Shown here: positions 56,257 through 64,000 of the stretch, in pieces
How positions within the stretch are numbered: position 1 is the first letter of the stretch
How the letters are laid out: each line of letters opens with the position of its first letter
Source of the DNA: Allohoeflea poritis
Lineage (GTDB): Bacteria; Pseudomonadota; Alphaproteobacteria; Rhizobiales; Rhizobiaceae
DNA length: 64,000 nucleotides
Direction of reading: 5' to 3'
Assembly (NCBI RefSeq): GCF_027889715.1
Contig: NZ_JAPJZH010000004.1
Location: forward strand, 1 to 64,000
The notes under the pieces: model-generated
Database searches by the model: none
The model's input: only the letters and a program-made list of their open reading frames with translations
What the model was told of the DNA's origin: nothing
Made by a program: the position numbers and the translations under genes

Positions 56257-58358
56257 GCTTTCGTCCCATCTTTGAAGGATGGGATATTCCGGGCCGCGTA
56301 TCGCGAAGCATCCGGCGAACATTTGCGGGAATTGGGCTTAACCGTGATACGCGCGGCGCCCACACGCTTTCGGAGGCTTTGCGCTGGAAGCTGCGCGCCC
56401 GGAGTCTAGATACTGAAGCCGGTCGCTATGCATTTGCCGTCGCTGTGGCCGACGGCGTTATCGTCGATTGCGGCGGTCAAATTGAAAGTCCGTTTCGGGA
56501 CCACTTAGCCGCCATCATGTTTGACGTCATCGACTATGAAGGCTGGTTTGCAGTTCCGGATTTTTCTGCAACCATTGAGTTGAACCGGTCGGACCTCTGG
56601 AAACTGGAAGACCAACTGAAGCGCGTGGAAACAATTTTCGATCACCTGGACGAGGTTTCGACACTGGCAGTGGGGTTCCTTGGCACGCTCATTCAGCCAC
56701 TGATCGGACAGCATCCAGAACTTCTTCGTGCAGTTGATTCCGGTTCCAGCGATATTTCCTTTGAAGTCAACCTTCTGGATCTGCTGTATCAGGTTCCGGA
56801 AACCGTTGAACACATGATGCAGGTGCCGTTTGCTCCCGATCTGGAACCGCTGGCACTCACGCCGCATCTTAAAGAGCGTCTCGACTACAACCTTCATAAT
56901 GCGTCCGGCGGTGTACCGGGTGATGAGGACAGCATACGAACGCCGAATCTTCCCACCAGGCAGTCCTCCATTATCGACGAGAGGGTGCCGGAAGCCTATC
57001 TTGATGGAACACCGCTGCTTAAGTTGTTTGACTATCCGCTGTCGATCAGCCTGCCGCAGCAAACGCGGTTTGAGCATCAGCATATCGTGGCCGGTTCGGG
57101 ACACGGCAAAACCCAGACCCTCCAACATCTCATCCTGCACGACCTTGAAGCCGTGGCGGCCGGTGAAGCCTCGATTATCTTGATGGACAGCCAAAGCGAC
57201 CTTATCAACAATATCGCGAGACTGGAGCTTTTTGCACCGGGACAGCCGCTGTCGGATCGGCTTGTATTGATCGATCCAACCGACCTTGAGTGGCCCGTGG
57301 CACTCAATCTGTTTGATGTTGGTCTTAATCGTCTCGACCAATACTCGCAGCTCGATCGAGAGCGACTGACCAACAGCATTCTGGAGCTTTATGATTTTGT
57401 CCTTGGCTCCCTGCTTGATGCTGGAATGACGCAGAAACAGACCGTCATTTTCAGATATATCACCCGGCTGTTGCTCCACATTCCCGGTGCAACCATTCAT
57501 ACCTTACGCGAACTTCTGGAAGATGGCGGCTATGATCGGTACCGCAGCCATATCGAAAAACTGCAGGGCTCAGCCCGTGCGTTCTTCGAGAACGAGTTCA
57601 ATGGCAAGGAATTTTCCAGCACAAAGCGCCAAGTACTGCGCCGCCTCTACGGCATTTTGGAAAACCAGACCTTCGAGCGGATGTTTTCGCATCCAAAGAG
57701 CAAGCTTGACCTGTTTTCCGAAATGAATGCCGGCAAGGTGATCTTGATCAACACCGCCAAGGATCTCTTAAAAGAAAGCGGTACTGAGATTTTCGGTCGG
57801 TTCTTCATTGCCATGATCGCCCAGGCAGCCCAGGAACGGGCGGTGCTGAAGGTTGAGGATCGTTTGCCCACATTCGTCTACATTGATGAGGCCAATGACT
57901 ACTTCGATCGCAACATCGGCATCATCCTGAGCCAGGCACGCAAATACAATGTGGGGATGGTACTGGCGCATCAGTTCTTGGGACAACTGGATGGTAAGCT
58001 GCATGAAGCCATCGCAGCCAATACCGCAATCAAGTTTGCCGGTGGGGTTTCCGCCAAGGACGCACGAGCGCTGGCGAATGATTTACGCACCGATGCCGCA
58101 TTCATTGAGAAGCAATCCAGGCTTGCTTTCGCTGCCTTCATCAAAGGACAAACTGAACGGGCGGTTTCTCTTGCAATCGAACCAGGGCAATTGGAGCAAT
58201 TGCCAAGAATGTCCGATGAGGAGCGAGACCTCCAAAGGGACATGATACGGCAGCGTTATGCTGTCCACCATTCAGAAATTGACACTGGTGCCGATCCAGT
58301 GAAAACAACCGCAGAAGAGCCGGATGAACTGGATGATGGGGAGCCTCAGGCCTGGTAA
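56253..58358 (+). CDS. VirD4/TraD-like DNA-translocating ATPase
   Basis: 701 aa. Walker A VAGSGHGKTQ (about residues 279-288) and Walker B TFVYIDEANDYF (about 538-549), with a downstream GMVLAHQFLGQLD segment of the TraG/VirD4/FtsK-HerA superfamily. The N-terminal 250 residues are a distinct domain (SEALRWKLRARSLDTEAGRYAFA). No own transmembrane helix is evident, which fits pairing with the membrane protein upstream. Conjugative coupling protein is the likeliest role; a HerA-type role is the alternative. Confidence 0.85.
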   Translation: MSFRPIFEGWDIPGRVSRSIRRTFAGIGLNRDTRGAHTLSEALRWKLRARSLDTEAGRYAFAVAVADGVIVDCGGQIESPFRDHLAAIMFDVIDYEGWFAVPDFSATIELNRSDLWKLEDQLKRVETIFDHLDEVSTLAVGFLGTLIQPLIGQHPELLRAVDSGSSDISFEVNLLDLLYQVPETVEHMMQVPFAPDLEPLALTPHLKERLDYNLHNASGGVPGDEDSIRTPNLPTRQSSIIDERVPEAYLDGTPLLKLFDYPLSISLPQQTRFEHQHIVAGSGHGKTQTLQHLILHDLEAVAAGEASIILMDSQSDLINNIARLELFAPGQPLSDRLVLIDPTDLEWPVALNLFDVGLNRLDQYSQLDRERLTNSILELYDFVLGSLLDAGMTQKQTVIFRYITRLLLHIPGATIHTLRELLEDGGYDRYRSHIEKLQGSARAFFENEFNGKEFSSTKRQVLRRLYGILENQTFERMFSHPKSKLDLFSEMNAGKVILINTAKDLLKESGTEIFGRFFIAMIAQAAQERAVLKVEDRLPTFVYIDEANDYFDRNIGIILSQARKYNVGMVLAHQFLGQLDGKLHEAIAANTAIKFAGGVSAKDARALANDLRTDAAFIEKQSRLAFAAFIKGQTERAVSLAIEPGQLEQLPRMSDEERDLQRDMIRQRYAVHHSEIDTGADPVKTTAEEPDELDDGEPQAW

Positions 58359-58500
58359 GTTAAAAAAATTGCAAAAAACGCGTCTCATCATTGATCAACA
58401 TCGTCCGTCGCTGCTGATCATAGCAGCATATATCGCTCGGTGACGCCGCCGGAAAACTCTGCTTGTTGAGGGTTAACACCTCAAAAGGGAGCCCTCCAAC

Positions 58501-59319
58501 ATGCCTTTCGACTCTCTCGGCCGTCGATCACGTTTCAAGCAAACCCGCACCGGAAAACGCATGGTGTTTGGCCAGCGGGACATAGATATCTTGCGTTGGC
58601 TGCATCGGTATCGGTATTTGCGGCAATCACATCTACAGATGCTCATCGAGCCGAAATCGAAGAAACGCTTTGTAGAACGTCTGGGTGATCTGTTTCACGA
58701 AACTGGATACATAAATCGGCCGGCGCTCCGGCATCATTGGTTTGACGCCCGTTCGAGTCCGATGTTCTACGAAATCAGCAATGCAGGTGTCGCGTATCTC
58801 GAATCAAATGGACTGCTGCCGCACCGTGCCGTGACATTCTCGCGTAGATCGCGTTACTCCTATAATCCGCAATTTCTCCATACCATGATGATCATCGAGA
58901 CCCTCACCAGCATCGAGTTGGTCACGATGCAAGAGCCCAACCAGCGGTTCGTGCCATTCGATGAAATCATGACCAAGGCGCCGAAGGGAACAAAAGATGC
59001 TGCAAATCCGTTGTCAGTTCCGGTTACGATATTGCCGTCCAAAAGCTTCCCTATGATCAAACGCAAGATTGAAACCCAAATCATTCCAGATGCTCTCTAT
59101 GGCATCGAATACCAGATCGATGGTGAAAACAGATACCGGTTCTGGGCGCTAGAATGTGAACGTAGCAGCCCCGCCCGACGGTCAACCGCTCATGCGTCCA
59201 GCACATCCCTCAAATCAGCAGCGTACCATGAACTTATTCGGTCGAGGAGCTTCAGAAAGCACTGGGGTATACCGAATCTCAAGCTGCAGTTGGTGACATG
59301 TAGGGTCTGTCACAATTAA
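58501..59319 (+). CDS. Replication-relaxation family protein, C-terminus probably lost
   Basis: 272 aa. The N-terminal winged-helix part FGQRDIDILRWLHRYRYLRQSHLQML... RLGDLFHETGYINRP is the Replic_Relax signature, often next to VirD4-like genes in mobile elements. The centre DALYGIEYQIDGENRYRFWALECERS keeps family acidic residues. The end reads LKLQLVTCRVCHN and stops abruptly in altered sequence; family members usually continue after this strand. The start has AAGGGAG upstream. Truncation by a rearrangement near 59300 is inferred. Confidence 0.78.
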   Translation: MPFDSLGRRSRFKQTRTGKRMVFGQRDIDILRWLHRYRYLRQSHLQMLIEPKSKKRFVERLGDLFHETGYINRPALRHHWFDARSSPMFYEISNAGVAYLESNGLLPHRAVTFSRRSRYSYNPQFLHTMMIIETLTSIELVTMQEPNQRFVPFDEIMTKAPKGTKDAANPLSVPVTILPSKSFPMIKRKIETQIIPDALYGIEYQIDGENRYRFWALECERSSPARRSTAHASSTSLKSAAYHELIRSRSFRKHWGIPNLKLQLVTCRVCHN

Positions 59320-60154
59320 TGCGCCTCTGACAGTTCAAGCCAATTTTGCACTTTGATTGTTGAACTCATGCACTAGATGCTCACCTCAATAGAGTTGTCA
59401 GCAGTCAGAAATGTCTGGGCTTTAAGTCGGATTTTCTTCAGTGGCAAACCGAGCCTACTAGCTTTTTTTACGCGACGTGCAGGAACCCGCGCAAATGTGT
59501 TCAGACCGTCAACAACCTCGTAGAGATTCATGAGAGTCTGCGCTGGGCTCGATTGCTGGATCAGAGTTTCGGCAATTAGCTACGAGCCTCAGCGGGATAC
59601 TGCAGTGTCACTTTAGTACGGTAAGTCAACATGCGTTTGATTTGGCGCGGACTTCTAGATTATGCGCGTAGGCAAAATGTATTGGTATGGAGGTGGAAAA
59701 CTCACATAGCTTTCGAAGGCGGTGTAAATCTTGGTACCTCGGTGGCAACGCCAGCCCTGGTGTGTAGCTGAGCGAAGTCCCGCTCCGAGTCCATACTACT
59801 TACGGCTGCGAGATGCTTGGATGTCTGGGGCCCGCGTCGCAAAGCGGTCATTGAAGGTTCTGTTTTTGGCCCGTTGGCATGTAGGTGGTGCGCCATTTGC
59901 CAAAGTGGGGCTGAAAAGTCTGCCATTTGCGCTCGGTTTCAGCGACAAAGACGATATCGTTGATCGCGAGCGGGTACTAAATCCACACAGTGTTTCGTTG
60001 AGCGGGCAAATGAGAATGAAGGTAAGCGTGTGGCCCTGCTGTTATTATATTCACAACAGATACTTAGCCGAAATCGCTACTCAGTGGCTGTGTTGATAGG
60101 CCCCAAAGCGCTTTCGCAGGCGTCGGGCTCTTAGCCGCCCACCTGATCAGAAGA
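59320..60154. other. 835-bp gene-poor region with possible gene remnants
   Basis: No convincing complete gene. The minus strand at 59373-59531 can encode 52 residues (MNLYEVVDGLNTFARVPARR start, basic, ends EVSI), and the frame stays open about 17 codons further upstream, which looks like a gene fragment. The plus-strand frame at 59731-60096 has poor composition and no start signal. An inverted repeat GTGACA/TGTCAC at 59293-59313 marks the left edge. Likely recombination scar between two cargo blocks. Confidence 0.5.
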
Positions 60155-61162
60155 TCATGCAGCCAAACCGCCTGTCTGGCGAAACAGCCGCCAAGCTTCG
60201 TTTGTCTGTGTGCTGGTCAGCTCTTCTATCAGCAGAACAAGATCACTGGAACAGGTTTGGGCAAACTGGTCGATTACCTTAGCCTCATAGGTTTCCCGGA
60301 TCACGATCTGTGCATCATCCAGCGACAAGCCAAATGCATGAAGCTCGGAGGCCATTGCTTGATAATCCGGTGCGACGAAGGCATGGACGAACCTGGGGAT
60401 AAGCAAAAGGCAGAACGCCTGATCAGAGGGCCTCAGCACCGGCCACAGACCGCGCAAAAGGCCAAGAAAGAACTTTTGATGTGCCGCTTCATCCTTGGCG
60501 TGCTGCGCAAGCGTCTTACGCACAGCCACGGGTAAGTTGCGATCCTGACGGATATCAGTCAGCGAGTTTGTAATCAGCGTCTCTGACACGATCACAAAGA
60601 AAAGGCGGATCAGCCGCCGTTCTTCTTCGCTCTTAGCCGCACTCAGATGCCCTCGTAGCTCCCGCAGGAAACGTGGCGCTTTGGGCAAGATCGCCTCAAC
60701 CTGCAACAATTGCTGCGCCTGTTGAAGCAAATCTACTGACATCAGCGCGTGAAAAGCCTCATCCACATAGATCTTATGGGCCGCCAAGATCGCCAGATCG
60801 TCTAGCGGCATCGGCATGTGGCCAAAGGCGATATCCTTAACCACATCATTGACCACCGCCATCTCAAGCTTGGCGGTGAAATCCAAATAGCGAAACAAGT
60901 GGTTGTTTAACAGCCCGCAAATGTGCTCACCATCTAGTTGACGCACGCGTGGATGCTTAAGCACAGGAGCCAGTTTCTGCGGGAATAGATGGTCTCCAAT
61001 GTCATCTTCGTTCAGCATGTAGCGCGGCGCATTGCGCACGGCCGCCCTACGGTGCCAATCAAAAAGTGCGTCCGGACCGTCGATCAGACTGCAGGCTCCG
61101 CGCCCGCCCTGGCACAGTTCTGCCAGTTCGCAGCCAGCAAAAAAACCGGTGACACCACACAT
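60155..61162 (-). CDS. AurF-like diiron N-oxygenase
   Basis: 335 aa. Ferritin-like non-heme diiron protein of the p-aminobenzoate N-oxygenase type. All seven AurF ligands have counterparts: Glu100 (KLEMA), Glu135 and His138 (DEAFH), Glu194 (VSETL), His221, Glu225 and His228 (HAKDEAAH). AurF itself uses E101, E136, H139, E196, H223, E227, H230. Such enzymes oxidise amines to hydroxylamine, nitroso or nitro groups, including steps toward diazeniumdiolates. GAGG precedes the ATG. Divergent from the LeuRS-like gene across about 217 bp. The natural substrate is unknown. Confidence 0.87.
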   Translation of the reverse strand: MCGVTGFFAGCELAELCQGGRGACSLIDGPDALFDWHRRAAVRNAPRYMLNEDDIGDHLFPQKLAPVLKHPRVRQLDGEHICGLLNNHLFRYLDFTAKLEMAVVNDVVKDIAFGHMPMPLDDLAILAAHKIYVDEAFHALMSVDLLQQAQQLLQVEAILPKAPRFLRELRGHLSAAKSEEERRLIRLFFVIVSETLITNSLTDIRQDRNLPVAVRKTLAQHAKDEAAHQKFFLGLLRGLWPVLRPSDQAFCLLLIPRFVHAFVAPDYQAMASELHAFGLSLDDAQIVIRETYEAKVIDQFAQTCSSDLVLLIEELTSTQTNEAWRLFRQTGGLAA

Positions 61163-61379
61163 TGTTAATAATCCTCAAAGAACACCGCGTACGGCGATGT
61201 CAACAAAACTTGAAACGAACTTCTAGTTGATCATATCATAAACCAACAACCAGCTTGGCTCCATATCATGTGCGGCTTTTATATTTGCTCCGGTCTGCGC
61301 ATATTCTTGAGCCAGCTCTTCTGTTTGCTTTGGCTCGAAATAACAATTCAGCCTAAGTTCATTGTATTACCGTATTTTT
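61163..61379. promoter_or_regulatory. Divergent promoter region of the AurF-like / LeuRS-like cluster
   Basis: This AT-rich 217-bp stretch separates the two divergent genes, so both promoters should lie here. A TTGACA on the minus strand (61203-61198) is present but its -10 partner is weak. No operator palindrome is clear. Confidence 0.4.
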
Positions 61380-63419
61380 ATGAAGGTGGGATTATTGGAT
61401 CGCTGGGCATATGAACTGCATTGGCAACAGGCCTGGGAGGAAGCAGGCGTTCACCGCACGCAGCGACGGGCCGGCCGCAAATCATGGTTTGTGGTGGAGC
61501 TGCCCCCCTATGCAAACGGTCGCCTGCACATTGGCCATGTCCGAAACTACACCATTGGTGACGCAGTGGCGCGCTATCGGCGTAAGTTAGGCTATGATGT
61601 ACTTTACACCACCGGATTCGACGCTTTCGGCCTGCCAATTGAAACAGCAGCACGAGCTGCCAACAAGCCACCGTATGATCTGGTCGACGAAAACATGGTG
61701 ACCATGTCCGCCATGTTCCGGCGTCTTGGATACAGCCACGACCGCTCGCTGACCATCAGCGACCATGAGCCGCCCTATTTCCGTTGGGTGCAATGGGTGT
61801 TTCTAAAGTTCTATGAGGCGGGACTGATTTATCGAGCGCGCGGCCCTGTTAATTGGTGCAACGATTGTCATACCACCCTAGCCGAGAACCTTGTAGAAAG
61901 CGGATGCTGCTGGCGCTGCAAAACTCCGGTAGAAACCCGAATCATGGATCGCTGGTTTATTCGTGAAGTTGAACTTGCACAAATGGTGGAAGACCGTCCA
62001 GAGCCGAACGGCTGGCCCAAGACGATTCTGAAGATTCACAAAGACTGGGTTGGTGCACGCCCGGGCTACGAGGCCGTATTTGAACTTTTCGAGGCTGGAG
62101 CAATAATGCCCTCTACTCAATCCAATGTGTACGCGTCCAAACCGGAAGAGTTTCTCTCCGCACGTGCCGTCCGTTTGCCAAAAGGTGATGAAGCCTTGCT
62201 CCACATCAACTGTTTTGACGGGTTGATGGCGCGCTCGCTCTGCGGCAAGATTAAACTGCCGGTCGAGATTGACACTGACGTGCGGCGCGATCAGCGGGGT
62301 GCCACGCTGCTGGTTACCGACGACAAGCTGACGCCTACTGGCGGTCATCCTGCTGAACTACCTGACAATCTTAAAAAGACCTTGCGCACCCGCCTGCGCG
62401 ACTGGGATATCGCGCGGCCTCGTGCCTGGGGTACGCCGGTTCCTATGGTAATCTGCGAAAGCTGCGGCGTTATTCCTGTGCCAGAGCATGAGCTTCCGAT
62501 AACACTTCCTGATCGATTTGATGCCACAGCGTCCAACCCATTGACTGAGATCGCTGCATTTCGCGATGTTCCGTGCCCGGCCTGCGGCGAGCCTGCCCAG
62601 CGCGAGACCGACACGCTGGAAGCCTATTCCAGCCCTTGGTGGTACTATCTGATCGCCAGCCGACCCGAGGCTGAAAATATTTTCCGATCTCAGGGCGTAG
62701 AAGACTGGATGCCTGTCAATACGATGATTGGTGGCGTGGATCAGGCGCGGACCTGTTTTTTCCATTTGCGTACGACAACTGTCGGGTTAAACATGATCGG
62801 TGCAACGGATGAGACCGACCCAGTTAGCGCACTAGTCGCCGTCGGCATGGTCAAGCGCGACAATGTGAAAATGAGCAAGAGTGCAGGCAACGGTACTGAT
62901 CCGGCTGAACTGCTGGATCGTTTTGGAGCGGATGCCTTGCGGATTGCGGTGCTTTGGGGCGCTGCCCCAGAGCAAGAGCTGCATTGGAGCGACGATGTAA
63001 TCCTCAAAGCGGTCTCGCTTCTTAAGGCAGTGCGTAGGTATTGCGGCGCTTATGCTGACACATTCGAAAGCGGCAAACCGGCACCTGTGCCTCGAACACG
63101 TCGGGCGCGCCGTGCCCTAAACTGGATTGAGGCAACAGAACGCAAGGTGAAAAGCTGCATGGAGACTAACGCTTTTCATTTCGCGATCACCCAGATCGCT
63201 CGGCTAATAACCAGTTTAGAAAAAGCAGGTAGTGGGCAGGTGGACAACAACGACCTCGCTCCGATTCTGAGCTACGGCGCCGAAAGAATTCTGCATCTGC
63301 TCTCACCATATGCACCGCATCTGGCAGAGGAACTTTGGGCGGCTGGTGGCGGATCCGGTTTGATTGCGGCAATGCCACTGTGCCAAGAAGCACAAGATGA
63401 GTTGACGGACAACGCGTGA
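61380..63419 (+). CDS. Leucyl-tRNA synthetase paralogue with degenerate editing domain
   Basis: 679 aa from ATG 61380; TTG 61396, after AAGGTGGG, is an alternative start. Class I core intact: HIGH (residues 50-53), ELPPYANGRLHIGHVRNY, WCNDC zinc knuckle, LRDWDIARPRAWGTPVP, KMSKSAGN (497 onward). Compared with housekeeping LeuRS (about 860 aa): the threonine-rich TTRPDTF is replaced by YASKPEEF, GHDQRD is missing, the leucine-specific insert before KMSKS is absent and the C-terminal domain is short. Activation of an amino acid is likely but not proofreading. Probably biosynthetic rather than a second translation enzyme. Followed by a methyltransferase-like gene overlapping by 4 nt. Confidence 0.88.
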   Translation: MKVGLLDRWAYELHWQQAWEEAGVHRTQRRAGRKSWFVVELPPYANGRLHIGHVRNYTIGDAVARYRRKLGYDVLYTTGFDAFGLPIETAARAANKPPYDLVDENMVTMSAMFRRLGYSHDRSLTISDHEPPYFRWVQWVFLKFYEAGLIYRARGPVNWCNDCHTTLAENLVESGCCWRCKTPVETRIMDRWFIREVELAQMVEDRPEPNGWPKTILKIHKDWVGARPGYEAVFELFEAGAIMPSTQSNVYASKPEEFLSARAVRLPKGDEALLHINCFDGLMARSLCGKIKLPVEIDTDVRRDQRGATLLVTDDKLTPTGGHPAELPDNLKKTLRTRLRDWDIARPRAWGTPVPMVICESCGVIPVPEHELPITLPDRFDATASNPLTEIAAFRDVPCPACGEPAQRETDTLEAYSSPWWYYLIASRPEAENIFRSQGVEDWMPVNTMIGGVDQARTCFFHLRTTTVGLNMIGATDETDPVSALVAVGMVKRDNVKMSKSAGNGTDPAELLDRFGADALRIAVLWGAAPEQELHWSDDVILKAVSLLKAVRRYCGAYADTFESGKPAPVPRTRRARRALNWIEATERKVKSCMETNAFHFAITQIARLITSLEKAGSGQVDNNDLAPILSYGAERILHLLSPYAPHLAEELWAAGGGSGLIAAMPLCQEAQDELTDNA

Positions 63420-64000
63420 CGGATGGTTTGCTGACCCCCATTGAAGGGCCTGTCTTTGATATCGCCCGCCCGGTCTTGGAGCGGTTGCCAGCCTACGCAA
63501 GGCGCAACGCCGGGGCGCTGAGCAATTCACAATGGGCTCGGGTTGTTGATCAGGCTAGACCGGCGATTGTGAGGGCTGGGTTTCCCCCGCATGAAATCCC
63601 GTTTCTAAAGCGCATTCCCGCAAATCCTGAACGTTTGATCACAAACATCCTTGCCGATCTGGCCCGCCAGGGTTTAGTTGCTGGACCTGACGCTGCCCCA
63701 ACCTCAGGCCACATGCCAGGCTTTAATCACGGCGGGCGAACCACGTTCATCTACCCCGAAGAAGGTGCTTTGCTCGAGCGTCTTGTCGCATCGCTGGGGC
63801 CGCGTCGTACCATATTTCTGGGCTCTTATTACGGCTATTGGGCCAGTTTCGCTGTACCGAATATCGTCGCGGGAGTCGGGCGCGCAATATTGGTTGATCC
63901 TGACCCTGCAGTGGCTAGGATCGCGCAAGCGAATTTCAGCGCCCAACCCGAAGTAGAGGTAGTGTGCGATACCGCCGAGCGATATCTCTCGCAATGCGCT
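63416..64000 (+). CDS. Methyltransferase-like protein, incomplete at window edge
   Basis: 195 residues visible from GTG 63416, open to the end. The GTGA overlap with the LeuRS-like stop gives translational coupling. Residues 134-143 (FLGSYYGYWA) form a SAM-binding-like glycine loop and 158-164 (ILVDPDP) an acidic loop after strand 2. The N-terminal 120 residues are helical (LPAYARRNAGALSNSQWARVV; ERLITNILADLARQGLV), like the cap of small-molecule O-/N-methyltransferases. Family assignment is tentative; the C-terminal half is not in the window. Confidence 0.7.
   Translation, partial: MTDGLLTPIEGPVFDIARPVLERLPAYARRNAGALSNSQWARVVDQARPAIVRAGFPPHEIPFLKRIPANPERLITNILADLARQGLVAGPDAAPTSGHMPGFNHGGRTTFIYPEEGALLERLVASLGPRRTIFLGSYYGYWASFAVPNIVAGVGRAILVDPDPAVARIAQANFSAQPEVEVVCDTAERYLSQCA

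Larger units (their letters stand above)
50187..64000. mobile_element. Integrative island at tRNA-Leu, right end outside window
   Basis: It starts at tRNA-Leu with an integrase and has lower GC and more varied codon use than the flanking core genes. Cargo in order: AAA+/S8 protease pair, AlpA-type regulator, membrane protein with VirD4-like ATPase and replication-relaxation protein, gene-poor scar, AurF-like/LeuRS-like/methyltransferase set. No relaxase or type IV secretion genes are seen, so it is a mobilisable or decayed element. The island may be composite, with a join near 59300. Confidence 0.8.

Noticed and set aside
58747-58760. Right attachment site (TTCGAGTCC match to the tRNA-Leu T-arm)
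   Set aside because: Only about 10 bases match and they lie inside the replication-relaxation coding sequence; the rest of the tRNA 3' end is absent.
59731-60096. 121-codon frame in the gene-poor region
   Set aside because: Irregular composition (many W, R, C), no ribosome site, no motif.
1-64000. CRISPR array
   Set aside because: No regularly spaced repeats of suitable length and no cas genes.

Overview
The window is a GC-rich alphaproteobacterial chromosome segment, most likely from the Hyphomicrobiales (Rhizobium/Hoeflea/Martelella-like). The support is gene content and order: an mbfA gene behind a perfect Irr-type iron box, a transglutaminase-like cysteine peptidase of the rhizobial type, neighbouring hrcA and grpE, infC-rpmI-rplT-pheS-pheT with an ATT start for infC, a dapB-gpmA pair, and glk next to an exporter ABC gene. 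The species assignment is inference.

Layout. 1-50.1 kb is ordinary core chromosome. It holds tRNA-Ser(GGA), msrA, a BMP-type nucleoside-binding protein, rsmI-yraN, an LpoA-like lipoprotein, an Ada-like alkyltransferase, nth, and an M20 dipeptidase. It continues with a four-gene run of mostly exported proteins (DUF4344, YHYH, secreted chorismate mutase, VOC), adenosine kinase, grpE/hrcA, and rph-VOC-rdgB-hemW. Then come glk/ABC/dapB/gpmA, mepA, a gtr-like glycosylation set, nadV, pheT-pheS-rplT-rpmI-infC, a BTLCP peptidase, a CBS plus degenerate GGDEF protein, mbfA, lepA and ogt. Several convergent gene pairs share a CTAG in which both strands read their stop codon.

50.1-64 kb is an accessory island. 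It begins at tRNA-Leu(CAG), the probable attachment site, followed directly by a P4-type tyrosine integrase. First cargo is a tightly linked AAA+ ATPase and subtilisin-like (S8) protease pair. Next is an AlpA-type regulator with a strong terminator, then a mobilisation-like module: a small membrane protein, a VirD4/TraD-like DNA-pumping ATPase, and a replication-relaxation family protein that looks truncated. After about 0.8 kb of gene-poor sequence comes the most unusual cargo. A diiron N-oxygenase of the AurF type has all seven metal ligands at almost the AurF positions. Divergent from it is a free-standing leucyl-tRNA synthetase paralogue whose editing domain has lost its catalytic motifs, translationally coupled to an incomplete SAM-methyltransferase-like gene that runs off the window.

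Reading of the island: no second copy of the tRNA-Leu 3' end was seen, so the right boundary is probably beyond 64 kb. The LeuRS-like/AurF-like/methyltransferase set suggests a small specialised-metabolite pathway in which an amino acid is activated, possibly as aminoacyl-tRNA, and N-oxygenated. This is the best candidate for an undescribed system here. The AAA+/S8 pair next to the integrase is the second candidate.
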